The notes: generated from the sequence alone by a model not told the origin. Numbered from the stretch's first letter, positions 50,777 to 61,047 are shown. The stretch is 64,000 nucleotides of DNA from Firm-13 sp037143795 (GCA_037143795.1 JBAWXZ010000013.1:47441-111440), one strand, 5' to 3'. Made by a program: numbers and translations.

Positions 50777-52804
50777 TTATTGCGTTGTGTATTCGGTGAT
50801 TTGTCCGTCTTTATACTCCATAATAATGGAATCAGAGTAGTATGTGCTGCCAAAGACGTCGGTAACCATATATTCAAATAAATAGTCGCCGTCGAAGAGA
50901 TCCATTTCTTCCAATACGACAGGGCCGTCAACGACAAAGGTGCCGACCCCATATTGGATGGTTTCCCCGGTATCCCAGTTCTGACCATTCATTAAAATAG
51001 TAACTTCGTCCCCGTCCTTAAGCTGTACAATTTCCCGGCTGCTCATTCCTGATTCACTGTCCAGGCCTGTCCAACAGCCATATACTTCGAAATGTCCGGT
51101 GTCTTCGGTATCCCATACATAAGCCGCCCGCAGATTTGTGTCTACGCCATTGAGGGTAATCGGAATAGAGTACAGATTGTAATCCACACCTTCCTCAATC
51201 AGGTTGAAATCAACATAATATCCATTCAGTGCAGGCCATACGCCCCGGAAATTATCATAAAACACACCGTTATCCCAGTCTGAGATGAGGTCGTTATCCG
51301 TACCCATTAACATGTATTCACCATAATCATAGTCCATATAGTAGAAATTGAACATTACACTTTGAATGGAATCGAAGCCGTTCAGGAATTCAAGATAGTA
51401 ATAACCGTCATCTGAAATATAGGTATTAAAATCAACGGTATATTCATCTGCGGTGACTGAGTCACCGCTCTGAGCGGGTACACTAATGGCAGGATTGATG
51501 TCGGTGCCGGCGTCAGAGACAGACCAGTCGGAAACCACGACTTCAATAAAGCGAAGGTAATTTCCGCTCGTAGCAATTTCTGCGTATGAATCACATTCTT
51601 CTTTTGTCACAGCCAGCGGGAAAAAGACGGATAACCCGTTTGCCTGGGCCCGGGTCGTTCCGTGCACATCATAAACGACTGCATCAAAGAGAGCGTTCAA
51701 TACGTCTTCTGCTGTTTTACTGACTACGTCCTGCGTATTAATAGTCAGATCACCCAGGTCGACCATGTTGGTGTAGCCTTCTTCATCAGTGTTTCCGCCG
51801 AAATTCTCCGCACGGATCGCGCCCCGGACATAGTCCTGCAGTGTAGTTATTTCATTTGTGATGCCTGTCATCTCTGTGGCCATTGCATCAAAGGCGGTAA
51901 CGAGGACGGGGATTTTTTTGAGATCAACAACAGCAAGGGTCGCCATATCATCATCGCCGCTATATTCACACTTACTGTAATACGTGTCGCATATCTGCTT
52001 GCCGACCATCTTGCCGTTTGCACCGGGGTGGTCCATCAGGTACTGCGTCCAGCCTGCATAAGCCCAGCCTCCGCCAGGCTCATATTCTTCGGAAGCTACC
52101 ATGTAATTACCATATTCAGATAGTGTGGAAGCATTTTCGAGAGTCGACATAAGGCAGGTGTCGAAGCCGATAATTTCAAACTGCTGCCCGACTTCTTTAA
52201 AAGCTTCACCAAGTTCGGGAAGGGTAAGGCTGTCTGAATCAAAGACTTCGTCAAACTCAACACCGGCAAGACTTCCGCCGCCGTGATTCCAGAACAGAAC
52301 CATGTATTTTTCGGCAGGATAGCTTTTAATGCCCCATTTGAGAAAATCGGAAAGAGTGGAAGGATCTCCCATGCTTGCCAGTTTTTTCTGGTCCAGAAGG
52401 GTAAGGCCGTCAGCGTCGGACTTGAAGCGCTGCAAATAGCCGGGATCTACCAGATCATTCTTCCAGGTATTTGTCCCGCCGGTTTGGATGATGAAATTCA
52501 CACTGTCATCATATTTTACATCCTGGAGCTCAAGAAGGTTATTTGTAGCAGCACCGTTTTCACTCTCCAGGTCAGTTCCGCACATATACAGCAGGACCGT
52601 CCATTGTGCTTCGGGTGCAGTGCCTGTTGTTGCCGATGACGCCCCGGCTGCATCTTCCGGGGAATCCGTCTGCTCCGCGTCAGCCGACGTATGGCTCGAA
52701 TCTGTTACTGATTTATTATTGTCAGGGCTCAGTAAAAAAAGACAGCCGGTGAGAAGCAATAGTGACAGCCCTATAGAAATAGACAGGCACAGTATCTTCT
52801 TCAT
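50777..52804 (-). CDS. Clostripain-type (C11) cysteine protease lipoprotein
   Basis: 675 residues from ATG 52804 (GGAGGG upstream on the minus strand). A lipoprotein signal ends at LLTGC (Cys21), then a Ser/Asp/Ala-rich spacer to about 65. The C11 peptidase domain spans about 68-420 with catalytic His174 (FWNHGGGSL) and Cys217 (GFDTCLMS). The C-terminal 250 residues (YTVDFNTYISDDGYYYLEFLNG ... DGQITEYTTQ) are beta-rich, Asp/Tyr-rich and of unknown role. Substrate cleavage after Arg or Lys is usual for the family. Surface-anchored, probably nutritional or processing. Confidence 0.9.
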   Translation of the reverse strand: MKKILCLSISIGLSLLLLTGCLFLLSPDNNKSVTDSSHTSADAEQTDSPEDAAGASSATTGTAPEAQWTVLLYMCGTDLESENGAATNNLLELQDVKYDDSVNFIIQTGGTNTWKNDLVDPGYLQRFKSDADGLTLLDQKKLASMGDPSTLSDFLKWGIKSYPAEKYMVLFWNHGGGSLAGVEFDEVFDSDSLTLPELGEAFKEVGQQFEIIGFDTCLMSTLENASTLSEYGNYMVASEEYEPGGGWAYAGWTQYLMDHPGANGKMVGKQICDTYYSKCEYSGDDDMATLAVVDLKKIPVLVTAFDAMATEMTGITNEITTLQDYVRGAIRAENFGGNTDEEGYTNMVDLGDLTINTQDVVSKTAEDVLNALFDAVVYDVHGTTRAQANGLSVFFPLAVTKEECDSYAEIATSGNYLRFIEVVVSDWSVSDAGTDINPAISVPAQSGDSVTADEYTVDFNTYISDDGYYYLEFLNGFDSIQSVMFNFYYMDYDYGEYMLMGTDNDLISDWDNGVFYDNFRGVWPALNGYYVDFNLIEEGVDYNLYSIPITLNGVDTNLRAAYVWDTEDTGHFEVYGCWTGLDSESGMSSREIVQLKDGDEVTILMNGQNWDTGETIQYGVGTFVVDGPVVLEEMDLFDGDYLFEYMVTDVFGSTYYSDSIIMEYKDGQITEYTTQ

Positions 52805-53066
52805 TGTTTTGCCCTCCAACAAGATAGAAGTGCTTATATCATATGAAATCAGGTAAGATACTTTTAGAAATTACAGGCGTGCAGGGGTCACAATATTACT
52901 TCTATTATTTGTTTATAACATATAGTAGTATCAAATTCAATTTTCGGTAAGAGATACATATGTTTTTCAGGCAGTTTTCCCTACCCCGCCCATTTTTCGG
53001 TTAACCGGGACACAGTCCGGTTATTTCCAAAGGACAATTCATAGCATTTTCTTTTTAACAAGCATC
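52805..53066. other. Intergenic region without a gene
   Basis: A 260-bp AT-rich spacer between divergent genes. It should hold the promoter of the clostripain gene. A hairpin AACCGG-(g)AC ... GTCCGGTT lies at 53003-53022. I see no ORF, tRNA or known RNA here. Confidence 0.5.
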
Positions 53067-53124
53067 TTGACACACAACGCGGGACGAATATAATAAAAGT
53101 AAGTCAAAGAAAGTTAAAGTCAAA
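53067..53124 (+). promoter_or_regulatory. ctsR operon promoter with CtsR box
   Basis: -35 TTGACA (53067-53072), 16-bp spacer, -10 TATAAT (53089-53094). From 53102 the sequence AGTCAAA-GAA-AGTTAAA-GTCAAA matches the CtsR operator (two RGTCAAA heptamers 3 bp apart, here with a partial third) over the transcription start. The operon is therefore autoregulated by CtsR and relieved by heat stress. Confidence 0.85.
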
Positions 53125-53191
53125 AAATTGATAAATAAATATTGCTGGTTGCTCATGAAAACAGACTATTTTGACGAAAGGAGAAAACACA

Positions 53192-53692
53192 GTGGCTAGA
53201 TTAAGTGATGTTATTGAATGCTTGATTAAGCAGATGCTTGAAGACAACAATGGGTCTGCAGTGATTAGCCGGAGCGTTCTTGCTGAGCAGGTGAACTGTG
53301 TTCCTTCGCAGATCACATATGTTCTTTCAACGCGTTTTACAAATGGACAGGGATATCTTGTCGAAAGCAGGAGGGGCGGAGGCGGCCAGATACGCATTGC
53401 CCGAATTCAGCGAGTATCCTCGACAGATTATTTGATGCATACGATTAATTCACTGGGCGAAGATTTATCACAGCAGCAGTCATCGGTTTATCTTCAGAAT
53501 TTTCTTGATTATCAGATTATTCAGCTCAAACAGGCTCAGCTGATGAAGGCTGCACTTTCCGACAAATCGCTTACAGCGGTAGAGGCGGATAAAAAAGCGG
53601 TCGTCCGGATGGATATTTTTAAAAACATGCTGATCAGTCTGATAGCACCCGAGAATTTTCAGAAAAATAATTATGGAGGGTATCCCCAATGA
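53192..53692 (+). CDS. ctsR: Heat-shock repressor CtsR
   Basis: 166 residues from GTG 53192 (AAAGGAG upstream). MARLSDVIECLIKQML at the start, a winged HTH with ISRSVLAEQVNCVPSQITYVLSTRF and the conserved wing ESRRGGGGQIRI. It represses class III heat-shock genes and is inactivated by McsB and degraded by ClpCP. Start overlaps no upstream gene; its stop overlaps mcsA by 4 bp. Confidence 0.96.
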   Translation: MARLSDVIECLIKQMLEDNNGSAVISRSVLAEQVNCVPSQITYVLSTRFTNGQGYLVESRRGGGGQIRIARIQRVSSTDYLMHTINSLGEDLSQQQSSVYLQNFLDYQIIQLKQAQLMKAALSDKSLTAVEADKKAVVRMDIFKNMLISLIAPENFQKNNYGGYPQ

Positions 53693-54435
53693 AGTGTCAA
53701 AGATGTAAAGAGCGTGAGGCCAATGTCCAGATCATGCAGCAAATATCAGGTAAGAAGCCGCAGACTTTTTATCTTTGCGACGTCTGCGCAAGAGAGCTCG
53801 GTATCTCTATGCCATCCTTTCCAATGACAGGAAAAATATCATCCAATCCCTTCTCCTTACTGGGAAATATGTTTCAATCCAATTTGGGGCTTGGTGCAGA
53901 CGAAGTAAACGAAAAACCGTCATACCGCTGTGACCAGTGCAAAATGACTTTTGAAGAGTTTAAAAAGAGCGGATTTTTGGGTTGTCCATCCTGCTATGAG
54001 GCCTTTTCGAGTCAGATGGACCCTGTTTTTTCAAGAACACAGATGGGAAACAAGCACGCAGGCAGAAAACCCGGATCCAAATCGACAAAGGGCGCGACTG
54101 ACCGCACGGCTGCAGAGGATAACTTTGAAATCGACCTGACAGATAACGGAGACATGCAGGAAGGGCCGGAAAAGCCCGCGAAGGTAAAGGGCTCCGATGC
54201 CGTTCCTGCTGCCGACAAACCAGCAAAAAAAAGAAAATTATCAGCCAGGCAGTCCCCGCCGGCCTCAATTGACGAGGAGTCGGAAGAGCTTATCGCGCTT
54301 GAAAAACAGCATATAGACAGACTTATTGAAGATAAAAAGGCGGAACTTGCAGAGGCAGTATCCGCTGAGGACTATCTTAAAGCAGCTAAAATCAGGGATG
54401 AGATTTCCGCATTATTGAAAACGAAAGAGGGGTGA
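53689..54435 (+). CDS. mcsA: McsA, activator of the McsB arginine kinase
   Basis: 248 residues. Four CxxC pairs in the N-terminal half (CQRC, CDVC, CDQC, CPSC) for zinc. A low-complexity Lys/Ala/Pro stretch (about 125-195) is followed by a UvrB/UvrC-type coiled motif near the C-terminus (HIDRLIEDKKAELAEAVSAEDYLKAAKIRDEISALL). It activates McsB. Confidence 0.93.
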   Translation: MKCQRCKEREANVQIMQQISGKKPQTFYLCDVCARELGISMPSFPMTGKISSNPFSLLGNMFQSNLGLGADEVNEKPSYRCDQCKMTFEEFKKSGFLGCPSCYEAFSSQMDPVFSRTQMGNKHAGRKPGSKSTKGATDRTAAEDNFEIDLTDNGDMQEGPEKPAKVKGSDAVPAADKPAKKRKLSARQSPPASIDEESEELIALEKQHIDRLIEDKKAELAEAVSAEDYLKAAKIRDEISALLKTKEG

Positions 54436-54440
54436 GGAAA

Positions 54441-55505
54441 ATGAGCTGGTATTTATCCAAAGGACCGGACTGGGATGTAGTTTTGTCAAGCAGGGTAAGG
54501 CTTGCGAGGGATCTTGAGGGATACTCTTTTCCACACCGTATGGAAGATTCACAGAAGATGATTGTCCGCGATCAGGTGATCGAAGCCATCCAAACAATCA
54601 GCACTAAAGCAAACGAACGGTTTGTGACACTGAATATGGATCTCCTTCCGGAGGCCGATCGACAGGCTTTAGTTGAAAAGCACCTGATCAGCGATGATCT
54701 GGCAAAGGGCGGAGCGGGCCGGAGTGTCTGCATCTCCAAGGATGAATCCATCAGTATTATGATCAATGAGGAAGACCATATTCGAATACAGGTCATGGAC
54801 GCCGGTTTTTCACTTAGGAAAGCTTACAAAAAAGCGGAACTGATTGCTGTTGCCCTGGAAAAACTCCTTCCTGTAGCATTTTCGGAAAAATACGGATTTC
54901 TGACAGAGTGTCCAACGAATACGGGGACGGGCATGCGGGCATCCGTAATGGTCCATCTCCCGGCACTTACAAGTTCGGGACGAATGAAGTCCCTGATTGA
55001 AGGCCTGACACAGGCAGGGTTTGCAGTAAGGGGATATCTCGGGGAACACAGTCAGGCGGACGGCAATATATATCAGCTGTCCAACCAGATCACCCTCGGA
55101 ATTTCGGAGACGGATATATTGACCGGCTTTGAACGAATGGTGCAGGAAGTACTTGAACTTGAGAGAAAGCTTAGAAAAGAAATTTATGAGAGCAACCCGA
55201 TGAAAATAACCGACCGTGTATACCGGTCGTACGGTGAACTTCTCTATGCAAGAATGATGACGGATGTTGAGGCGATGAAAAGAATAAGCGATCTGCGGCT
55301 GGGAATCTCACTGGGCATTTTTTCCGAACAGGACGAAGAAAAAATGGCGCAGATCTCGGCATATATCGGCTCTGCTAATGTACAGAAAGATTGCGGAGAG
55401 ATGCTGTCCCCGCGGCAGCAGGAAATACAGAGAGCGGAAAAGATCAGGGAACTTCTGTTGAAGGACGTTGATAATAATGGCAGAAATGCACGAAAAAGAA
55501 CATGA
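54441..55505 (+). CDS. mcsB: McsB protein-arginine kinase
   Basis: 354 residues from ATG 54441. ATP:guanido phosphotransferase domain: VVLSSRVRLARDLEGYSFPHRM, and the loop with the catalytic Cys LTECPTNTGTGMRASVMVHLPAL. It phosphorylates arginines of CtsR and misfolded proteins, marking them for ClpC-ClpP. Confidence 0.96.
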   Translation: MSWYLSKGPDWDVVLSSRVRLARDLEGYSFPHRMEDSQKMIVRDQVIEAIQTISTKANERFVTLNMDLLPEADRQALVEKHLISDDLAKGGAGRSVCISKDESISIMINEEDHIRIQVMDAGFSLRKAYKKAELIAVALEKLLPVAFSEKYGFLTECPTNTGTGMRASVMVHLPALTSSGRMKSLIEGLTQAGFAVRGYLGEHSQADGNIYQLSNQITLGISETDILTGFERMVQEVLELERKLRKEIYESNPMKITDRVYRSYGELLYARMMTDVEAMKRISDLRLGISLGIFSEQDEEKMAQISAYIGSANVQKDCGEMLSPRQQEIQRAEKIRELLLKDVDNNGRNARKRT

Positions 55506-55541
55506 GAAATACAAAACGCAGTGAATCGAAAAATAAAAAAG

Positions 55542-55561
55542 GAAGAGAGCATTATCTCTTC
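55542..55561 (+). other. Intercistronic hairpin before clpC
   Basis: GAAGAGA-(6 nt)-TCTCTTC, 39 bp before the clpC start and before its GGAGGAAAC ribosome site. No T tract, so processing or stability is likelier than termination. Confidence 0.4.
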
Positions 55562-55599
55562 ATCCGATACCTTCCCAATATCGGAGAACAGGAGGAAAC

Positions 55600-58410
55600 A
55601 TGAATATTTCAGAGCGGGCGATTAAGACTTTATATAGGGCTTACCTTTGTTCGGCAGCCTTTTCGCTGGACTATATCGGAACAGAGGAAATCCTTTTCGC
55701 CCTTTTGGAGGGCGATGGTGTCGCGGGCAGAATTCTTAGGGATTACGGGCTCGAAAAAGAAGATGTTCTGGGTGAAATCGCGAAAATTGCAGGACATGAA
55801 CCGGCAGATTTTGCCGAAGTTACAATGAACCCCAATGAACTGTTTGCAATGTGCACGAATCGTACAAAACGTATCATTTACCTGGCGGAATTCCTGGCCA
55901 AACGCGTTCGCCAGAATATTGTTGAACCGGAACACATCCTTATGGCTATCCTGCGGGACGGGCAGTGTACGGGTTACAGAATTCTTGCTTCCATGGGTAT
56001 TTCGGGGAGTGAAATAATTAAAGGCATTTTACATCAGACAGACAATCCGGGAGGTTTTTCCGAAGAGGATATGAATGATGATGAAACCAATTCGTTCGAA
56101 CAGGATGCAGAGGAAATGTCACTTGAAGAAGACCGTACGGGTGGTTCCATGCCTTCCGGACATGCAGGATCTGCGGGAGTATCCGCGGCGTCGAAGAGCA
56201 AGACCGCAAATCTCGATAAATTCTCCCGCGACCTGACGGCTATGGCCAAAGAGGGTAAGTTTGACCCTATCATAGGAAGGGAAGATGAGATTAACCGTGT
56301 TATGCAGATCCTTGCCCGGCGGACCAAAAACAACCCGGCCCTTATCGGGGAACCGGGCGTCGGCAAAACTGCAATTGCCGAGGGTCTTGCACAAAAAATC
56401 GTATCAGATGATGTTCCGGATATTCTTCGCGGAAAACGTCTTGTATCCCTCGATCTGGCATCTATGATTGCAGGGTCCAAATACAGGGGTGAGTTTGAAG
56501 ACCGATTGAAAAAGGGATTGGAAGAGGCACGTGCAGCCGGCAACATCATCCTATTCATCGACGAAATGCACACAATCATCGGCGCAGGTAATGCAGAAGG
56601 TGCCATGGATGCTTCCAACATTCTGAAGCCCCTGATGTCCAAAGGTGAACTGCAGGTAATCGGAGCTACAACGATTGATGAATACAGAAAGCATATTGAA
56701 AAAGATGCTGCCCTGGCACGCCGGTTCCAGAAGGTTATGGTAAATGAGCCGAGTACGACGGATGCCGTTCTGATTCTGAAAGGTATCCGAGAAAAATACG
56801 AGCAGCACCATCACATCCGCATTCCGGATGATGCAATTGATGCTGCGGTAATTCTCTCAAGCCGCTATATTACAGACCGGTTCCTTCCGGACAAGGCTAT
56901 TGACCTGATAGATGAGGCTGCTTCCCGCGCCCGTCTCAGAAGGACAGACGAACCCAAAGAAAACAGGCAGATCGGTGAACGCATACATGAGATTATCCGT
57001 CTGAAGAAGGAAGCAGTTGAAAAACAGGATTATGAGACCGCTCAAAAACTCAGGGATGAAGAGGTGGAGCTTGAAAAACAGCTTGGCAACCTCCGTGAGG
57101 AACTGAACAAGAAGCAGTTGGCTCTTCCTGATTCACTGACTCCAAATGATATTTCCGATATCGTTGCAAGCTGGACCGGAATTCCGGTTTCCAAAATCAA
57201 CGAGAGCGATGCGGAACGGCTCAGGACACTTGAGGATGAGCTTAGAAAACGTGTAATCGGACAGGATGAAGCGGTCACTGCTATTGCCAAGGCCATCAGG
57301 AGAAGCCGTCTCGGTCTCAAAGATCCGAAACGGCCGGCCGGATCCTTTATTTTCCTGGGTACTACAGGTGTCGGAAAAACAGAGTTGGCACGAGCCCTTG
57401 CAGAGGTCATGTTCGGCAACGAGAATGCTCTGATCCGGGTTGATATGTCCGAATATATGGAGAAGTTCGATGTATCAAAGCTTATCGGCTCACCCCCCGG
57501 CTATGTCGGCTATGACGAAGGCGGCCAGCTTACCGAAAAAGTGAGAAGGCGTCCCTACTCGGTAGTGCTGTTTGACGAGATTGAAAAAGGTCATCCGGAC
57601 ATATTCAACTCGCTTCTTCAGATCCTTGATGACGGGCGCCTGACAGACAGCCAGGGACGGACGGTCGATTTCAGAAATACAATAATTATCATGACGTCCA
57701 ACATTGGTGCCCGTATGCTCACATCCGCTGCCGGAAGAAGAATCGGCTTTACTGTTCCGAGTACAAAAGTTGATGAGAAAACAGGGACGAGTTTCGTCAC
57801 CATTGACGAAGCGTCCAATGAGCACCTCTATGGCGGAAAAACCTATGACGAAGCAAAGGCACTTGTTCTTGAGGAACTGAAAAAGGCATTCAATCCTGAG
57901 TTCATTAACAGGGTGGACGAGATCATCTTTTTCAGAATGCTTAACCGGCAGTCTCTTCTCAGGATCGTCGATTTGCTTACAGCGACGCTGTCAAAGCGTA
58001 TCTGCGATATGGGGATACAGATGGAATTGACAGATGAGGCCAAAGTGCTCCTGGCACAGAAGGGATATGATCCCCAATATGGAGCAAGACCCCTGCGCAG
58101 AACGATCCAGTCCCTTGTGGAGGACAAGTTCTCAGAGGCGCTGCTGGAGAAGGTCGTGGATAATGGTGATACGGCACTGGTCGATGTAAAAGACGGTGAA
58201 ATATTCATCAGCAAAAAGAGTTCCGGCTCCAGGGAAGCCGCCTGCACGCCCGGCGGTGATCTTAAAACTGCGGCAGACAAATTTGCTGCAGAAGAAGCTT
58301 CTGACGCCGATAAGCCTCAGACAGATGCAAAGGATAAAGACAGCAAGCCGGAGGCACAGGACAATGCAGTCCCGCCCGATTCCGAAAAAGGCCAAAAGCC
58401 GAAAGCGTGA
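55600..58410 (+). CDS. clpC: ClpC AAA+ unfoldase
   Basis: 936 residues. Two Clp_N repeats (residues 1-145) that bind phosphoarginine tags. First AAA module with GEPGVGKT near residue 250 and an FIDEMH Walker B. UVR/middle coiled coil (about 460-510, QDYETAQKLRDEEVELEKQLGNL). Second AAA module with GTTGVGKT near 590 and PPGYVGYDEGGQLTEKVRR. The C-terminal 70 residues are an Asp/Lys/Ala/Pro-rich tail longer than usual. It feeds substrates to ClpP (not in this window). Confidence 0.97.
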   Translation: MNISERAIKTLYRAYLCSAAFSLDYIGTEEILFALLEGDGVAGRILRDYGLEKEDVLGEIAKIAGHEPADFAEVTMNPNELFAMCTNRTKRIIYLAEFLAKRVRQNIVEPEHILMAILRDGQCTGYRILASMGISGSEIIKGILHQTDNPGGFSEEDMNDDETNSFEQDAEEMSLEEDRTGGSMPSGHAGSAGVSAASKSKTANLDKFSRDLTAMAKEGKFDPIIGREDEINRVMQILARRTKNNPALIGEPGVGKTAIAEGLAQKIVSDDVPDILRGKRLVSLDLASMIAGSKYRGEFEDRLKKGLEEARAAGNIILFIDEMHTIIGAGNAEGAMDASNILKPLMSKGELQVIGATTIDEYRKHIEKDAALARRFQKVMVNEPSTTDAVLILKGIREKYEQHHHIRIPDDAIDAAVILSSRYITDRFLPDKAIDLIDEAASRARLRRTDEPKENRQIGERIHEIIRLKKEAVEKQDYETAQKLRDEEVELEKQLGNLREELNKKQLALPDSLTPNDISDIVASWTGIPVSKINESDAERLRTLEDELRKRVIGQDEAVTAIAKAIRRSRLGLKDPKRPAGSFIFLGTTGVGKTELARALAEVMFGNENALIRVDMSEYMEKFDVSKLIGSPPGYVGYDEGGQLTEKVRRRPYSVVLFDEIEKGHPDIFNSLLQILDDGRLTDSQGRTVDFRNTIIIMTSNIGARMLTSAAGRRIGFTVPSTKVDEKTGTSFVTIDEASNEHLYGGKTYDEAKALVLEELKKAFNPEFINRVDEIIFFRMLNRQSLLRIVDLLTATLSKRICDMGIQMELTDEAKVLLAQKGYDPQYGARPLRRTIQSLVEDKFSEALLEKVVDNGDTALVDVKDGEIFISKKSSGSREAACTPGGDLKTAADKFAAEEASDADKPQTDAKDKDSKPEAQDNAVPPDSEKGQKPKA

Positions 58411-58470
58411 GTTCGGATTACAGGACAGCATAGCGTAAAGACAGCACAGTATTAACAGACAAAACAAAAG

Positions 58471-58538
58471 AAACACCCTTTTTCTTCAGATCTTTCAAAG
58501 AGCATCGCTCGGAGAAAGATTGAAAAAGGGTGTTTTTA
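58471..58538. terminator. Bidirectional terminator after clpC
   Basis: AAACACCCTTTTTC (58471-) pairs with GAAAAAGGGTGTTT (-58535), with a further stem GATCTTTC/GAAAGATT inside. T and A tracts on both sides. Confidence 0.85.
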
Positions 58539-58559
58539 CTTTTTATGGATTCAGGGGCC

Positions 58560-59531
58560 TTATGCCAAGGTAATTAATTGGGCTGACAGATAGAGAAGAA
58601 ATTTGAAGAGTATATAACAGAAGATATATACAAATATCAGGAAAAAGAAAACAGTATCTTCTGTGAGGCCGAGTGCATTTCTAAAAGACAGAAGATGCGT
58701 TACTCCCATAAGCAGAAGGCTTACAAAGATTAAGGACAGCGATCCGCGGCTTCCCATGAGAATCGTGATCAGGATGAAAGACTCCATTATCATCAGATAA
58801 ACCAATGAGATGGAAACAAGATCCATGACTTTGCGGAATGTGGGTTTCCGGTTGCTGAAGCGCGCTGCAATGTAAAAAGAGAGACCCATTGTCATTACAA
58901 AAAGGAAAGAGAGGACGGTTAGACCTGCAAACGCGAGAAAAGGATTCGTATATAACAGGGATTGACCGGATCCAAAAACGACGGCGATTAAATTGGAAAA
59001 CAAAGGAGAACCTGAACGGCTCATCAACAATGCCAGCAGACCGGAAAGAATGGAAAAAGCACCTACATAGAAATAAGAATACGAACGTTTGATGCGCATG
59101 GATTCCTGTCTGATTTTGCTTGCCGGCCTTGTCAGGTATTGAATGCCTGAAGAAAAACCCTTGGTGATGTTCGGAAAAAGGGTCAGTACCTGATCCCGAA
59201 ATGTACGCAGACGGAAAACGCGCTGCTGAAACCTGCCAACCCTATCAAAAATGCCCTCTGCAGTCTTGTTGCCTTTTTTATTCCAGGATGCCCTGGCATG
59301 ACGGGTTTTTGTGGAAGAACGTGTTTTAGCACCGGCTGAAGCGCCTCCGAAACCGGCTTTTTCGCCAGCTCCGGCAGTTTGATAAGCATAGGAAGAACCG
59401 CTTCCGCCGGTCGATTCCTTACGGGATGAAGGGTCCGCGGTCTTGTATGATCCTGCCTTTGACGGATCCTTGCAGTGACAGCGCTCCCCGACGGCTAACT
59501 CACGACCGCAATAGAAACAATACCTTGCCAT
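58560..59531 (-). CDS. Zinc-ribbon membrane protein (Yip1-like)
   Basis: 323 residues from ATG 59531 (GGAGG upstream). N-terminal zinc ribbon CFYCGREL ... CHCKD (Cys at 5, 8, 18, 20). A Ser/Gly/Lys-rich disordered linker (about 25-95) precedes five hydrophobic segments (about 155-320). The overall pattern resembles the Yip1 or DUF-type zinc-ribbon membrane proteins of Clostridia. Function unknown. Confidence 0.7.
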   Translation of the reverse strand: MARYCFYCGRELAVGERCHCKDPSKAGSYKTADPSSRKESTGGSGSSYAYQTAGAGEKAGFGGASAGAKTRSSTKTRHARASWNKKGNKTAEGIFDRVGRFQQRVFRLRTFRDQVLTLFPNITKGFSSGIQYLTRPASKIRQESMRIKRSYSYFYVGAFSILSGLLALLMSRSGSPLFSNLIAVVFGSGQSLLYTNPFLAFAGLTVLSFLFVMTMGLSFYIAARFSNRKPTFRKVMDLVSISLVYLMIMESFILITILMGSRGSLSLIFVSLLLMGVTHLLSFRNALGLTEDTVFFFLIFVYIFCYILFKFLLYLSAQLITLA

Positions 59532-59708
59532 CTTGTATTTGTCCTCCAGCCGATAATAATAGGCAAGAAAAACTCAGTTATCTTTCGTGCCAAATGTTTG
59601 TACCTCCTGTATAATACGAAACAGATGTTATCAATATGTGTCAGAAAATCGTAAGAAGGCAAAAGGTTTCGTTTCAATCTGTTACTTTTCGTCATGGGGG
59701 AGATTATT

Positions 59709-61025
59709 ATGCCCGAACATAAGCCGCTTCAGCTTGGGAAAACGCCCAGCACATTTATATTTACCATATTGGGACTGGGGCTTGCAATACCATATGCCAA
59801 AATCAGGTATGGCATACATGTCAAAAGAAACAAGGATGTTATAAAGATGAAGGGTCCGCTTGTATGTATAGGAAATCACCCTTCCTATCTGGACCCTTTT
59901 GTTATGACCGCTGCTCTTTACGGCAGGAAAATCAATTTTGTAGCCGGTGCGTTCCTGTTCCGCGATCGATTTATCGGGCCTCTCTTTGCGGCGGGCGGCT
60001 GTATTCCGAAGGTGCAGTTCCGTTCGGATTCCCGTGCGGTCAAGGCGATGCTCACGGTGTTAAAGAATAAGGGAACACTCGGTATTTTTCCTGAGGGTAC
60101 CCGTTTTGTTGACGGGACATCAATAAAAATCGATGATGCCCTGGCAAGAATGATCAAAAAAACCAGCAGCGGAGTTGCTTTTCTGGAGTCAAACGGAGCA
60201 TATTCCACTTGGCCGCGATGGAGTACCAACTCGTTTCGCCGCGGGCGTATTGAGGGACGGATCAAGATGGCGCTGACTGTTGAGGAAGTTGAGGCACTTA
60301 GTCTTGAGGAGCTTTATAAAATCATGCAGGAGCAGCTGACTTATAATGAATATGACTGGCTTCGTAAAAATCCGCGCGTCTTCCACAGTAAAGCGATTAC
60401 CGCAGGCGCGCAGAACATAGCATACGCATGCCCGCGCTGTGAGAAGGATAATGTCATGGTGTCCGATAAAGATTTCCTGCGCTGTAAAGCCTGTGGAAAT
60501 CAGGTGCGCATGGATACCTGCGGCTTTATTCATCCTGCCGGTGAAACGGATAAGGCGTTTGAGGATCTGCATCTCTGGGCATCGTGGGAGCGTGACCGCA
60601 TGAAAACACGCCTTCAAATGCCGGATTTTTCTTTTGTGGAAAAGACAAAACTTCTTCTGCCCTGGGGCGAATTCGAGTATCGCGAAGTCGGTGAAGGCGA
60701 GATCCGTTTTGAAAACGGACAGGTAATTTATCATGGGACACAGTGCGCAATTGAGGACGGCATTTCCTACAGTAAAAAGGAGCTGAAAGCAGCGCGGAAA
60801 AGCAGGAATAACAGAAAAGACCGTACTGCCCTGGATAATGCGCCGCTTATTACCAAGACATTCGATGTGCTGCGAATACGCGGTATCGGGGCCGAATACG
60901 GCAAACGGTTTGAACTGACAGAAACAGGCGGGCAGATCAATCGCTTCATCCCGGAAAACGGCCAGAGTATCTTTGGCATGCAGATGGCGATTCAGTGCAT
61001 GCAGGAAATTGCGTCCAAATCATGA
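59709..61025 (+). CDS. PlsC-type acyltransferase with a zinc-ribbon C-terminal extension
   Basis: 438 residues from ATG 59709 (GGGGGAG upstream). Acyltransferase block I NHPSYLD (56-62), GAFLFRDRFIGPLFAAGGCI, FPEGTR near 140. A typical PlsC ends near residue 225; this one continues with a CPRCEKDN ... CKACG zinc ribbon (about 240-270) and a beta-rich tail. It probably acylates lysophosphatidate for phospholipid synthesis. The role of the extension is unknown. Confidence 0.85.
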   Translation: MPEHKPLQLGKTPSTFIFTILGLGLAIPYAKIRYGIHVKRNKDVIKMKGPLVCIGNHPSYLDPFVMTAALYGRKINFVAGAFLFRDRFIGPLFAAGGCIPKVQFRSDSRAVKAMLTVLKNKGTLGIFPEGTRFVDGTSIKIDDALARMIKKTSSGVAFLESNGAYSTWPRWSTNSFRRGRIEGRIKMALTVEEVEALSLEELYKIMQEQLTYNEYDWLRKNPRVFHSKAITAGAQNIAYACPRCEKDNVMVSDKDFLRCKACGNQVRMDTCGFIHPAGETDKAFEDLHLWASWERDRMKTRLQMPDFSFVEKTKLLLPWGEFEYREVGEGEIRFENGQVIYHGTQCAIEDGISYSKKELKAARKSRNNRKDRTALDNAPLITKTFDVLRIRGIGAEYGKRFELTETGGQINRFIPENGQSIFGMQMAIQCMQEIASKS

Positions 61026-61047
61026 AAATACAACAGGAGGTATTATT

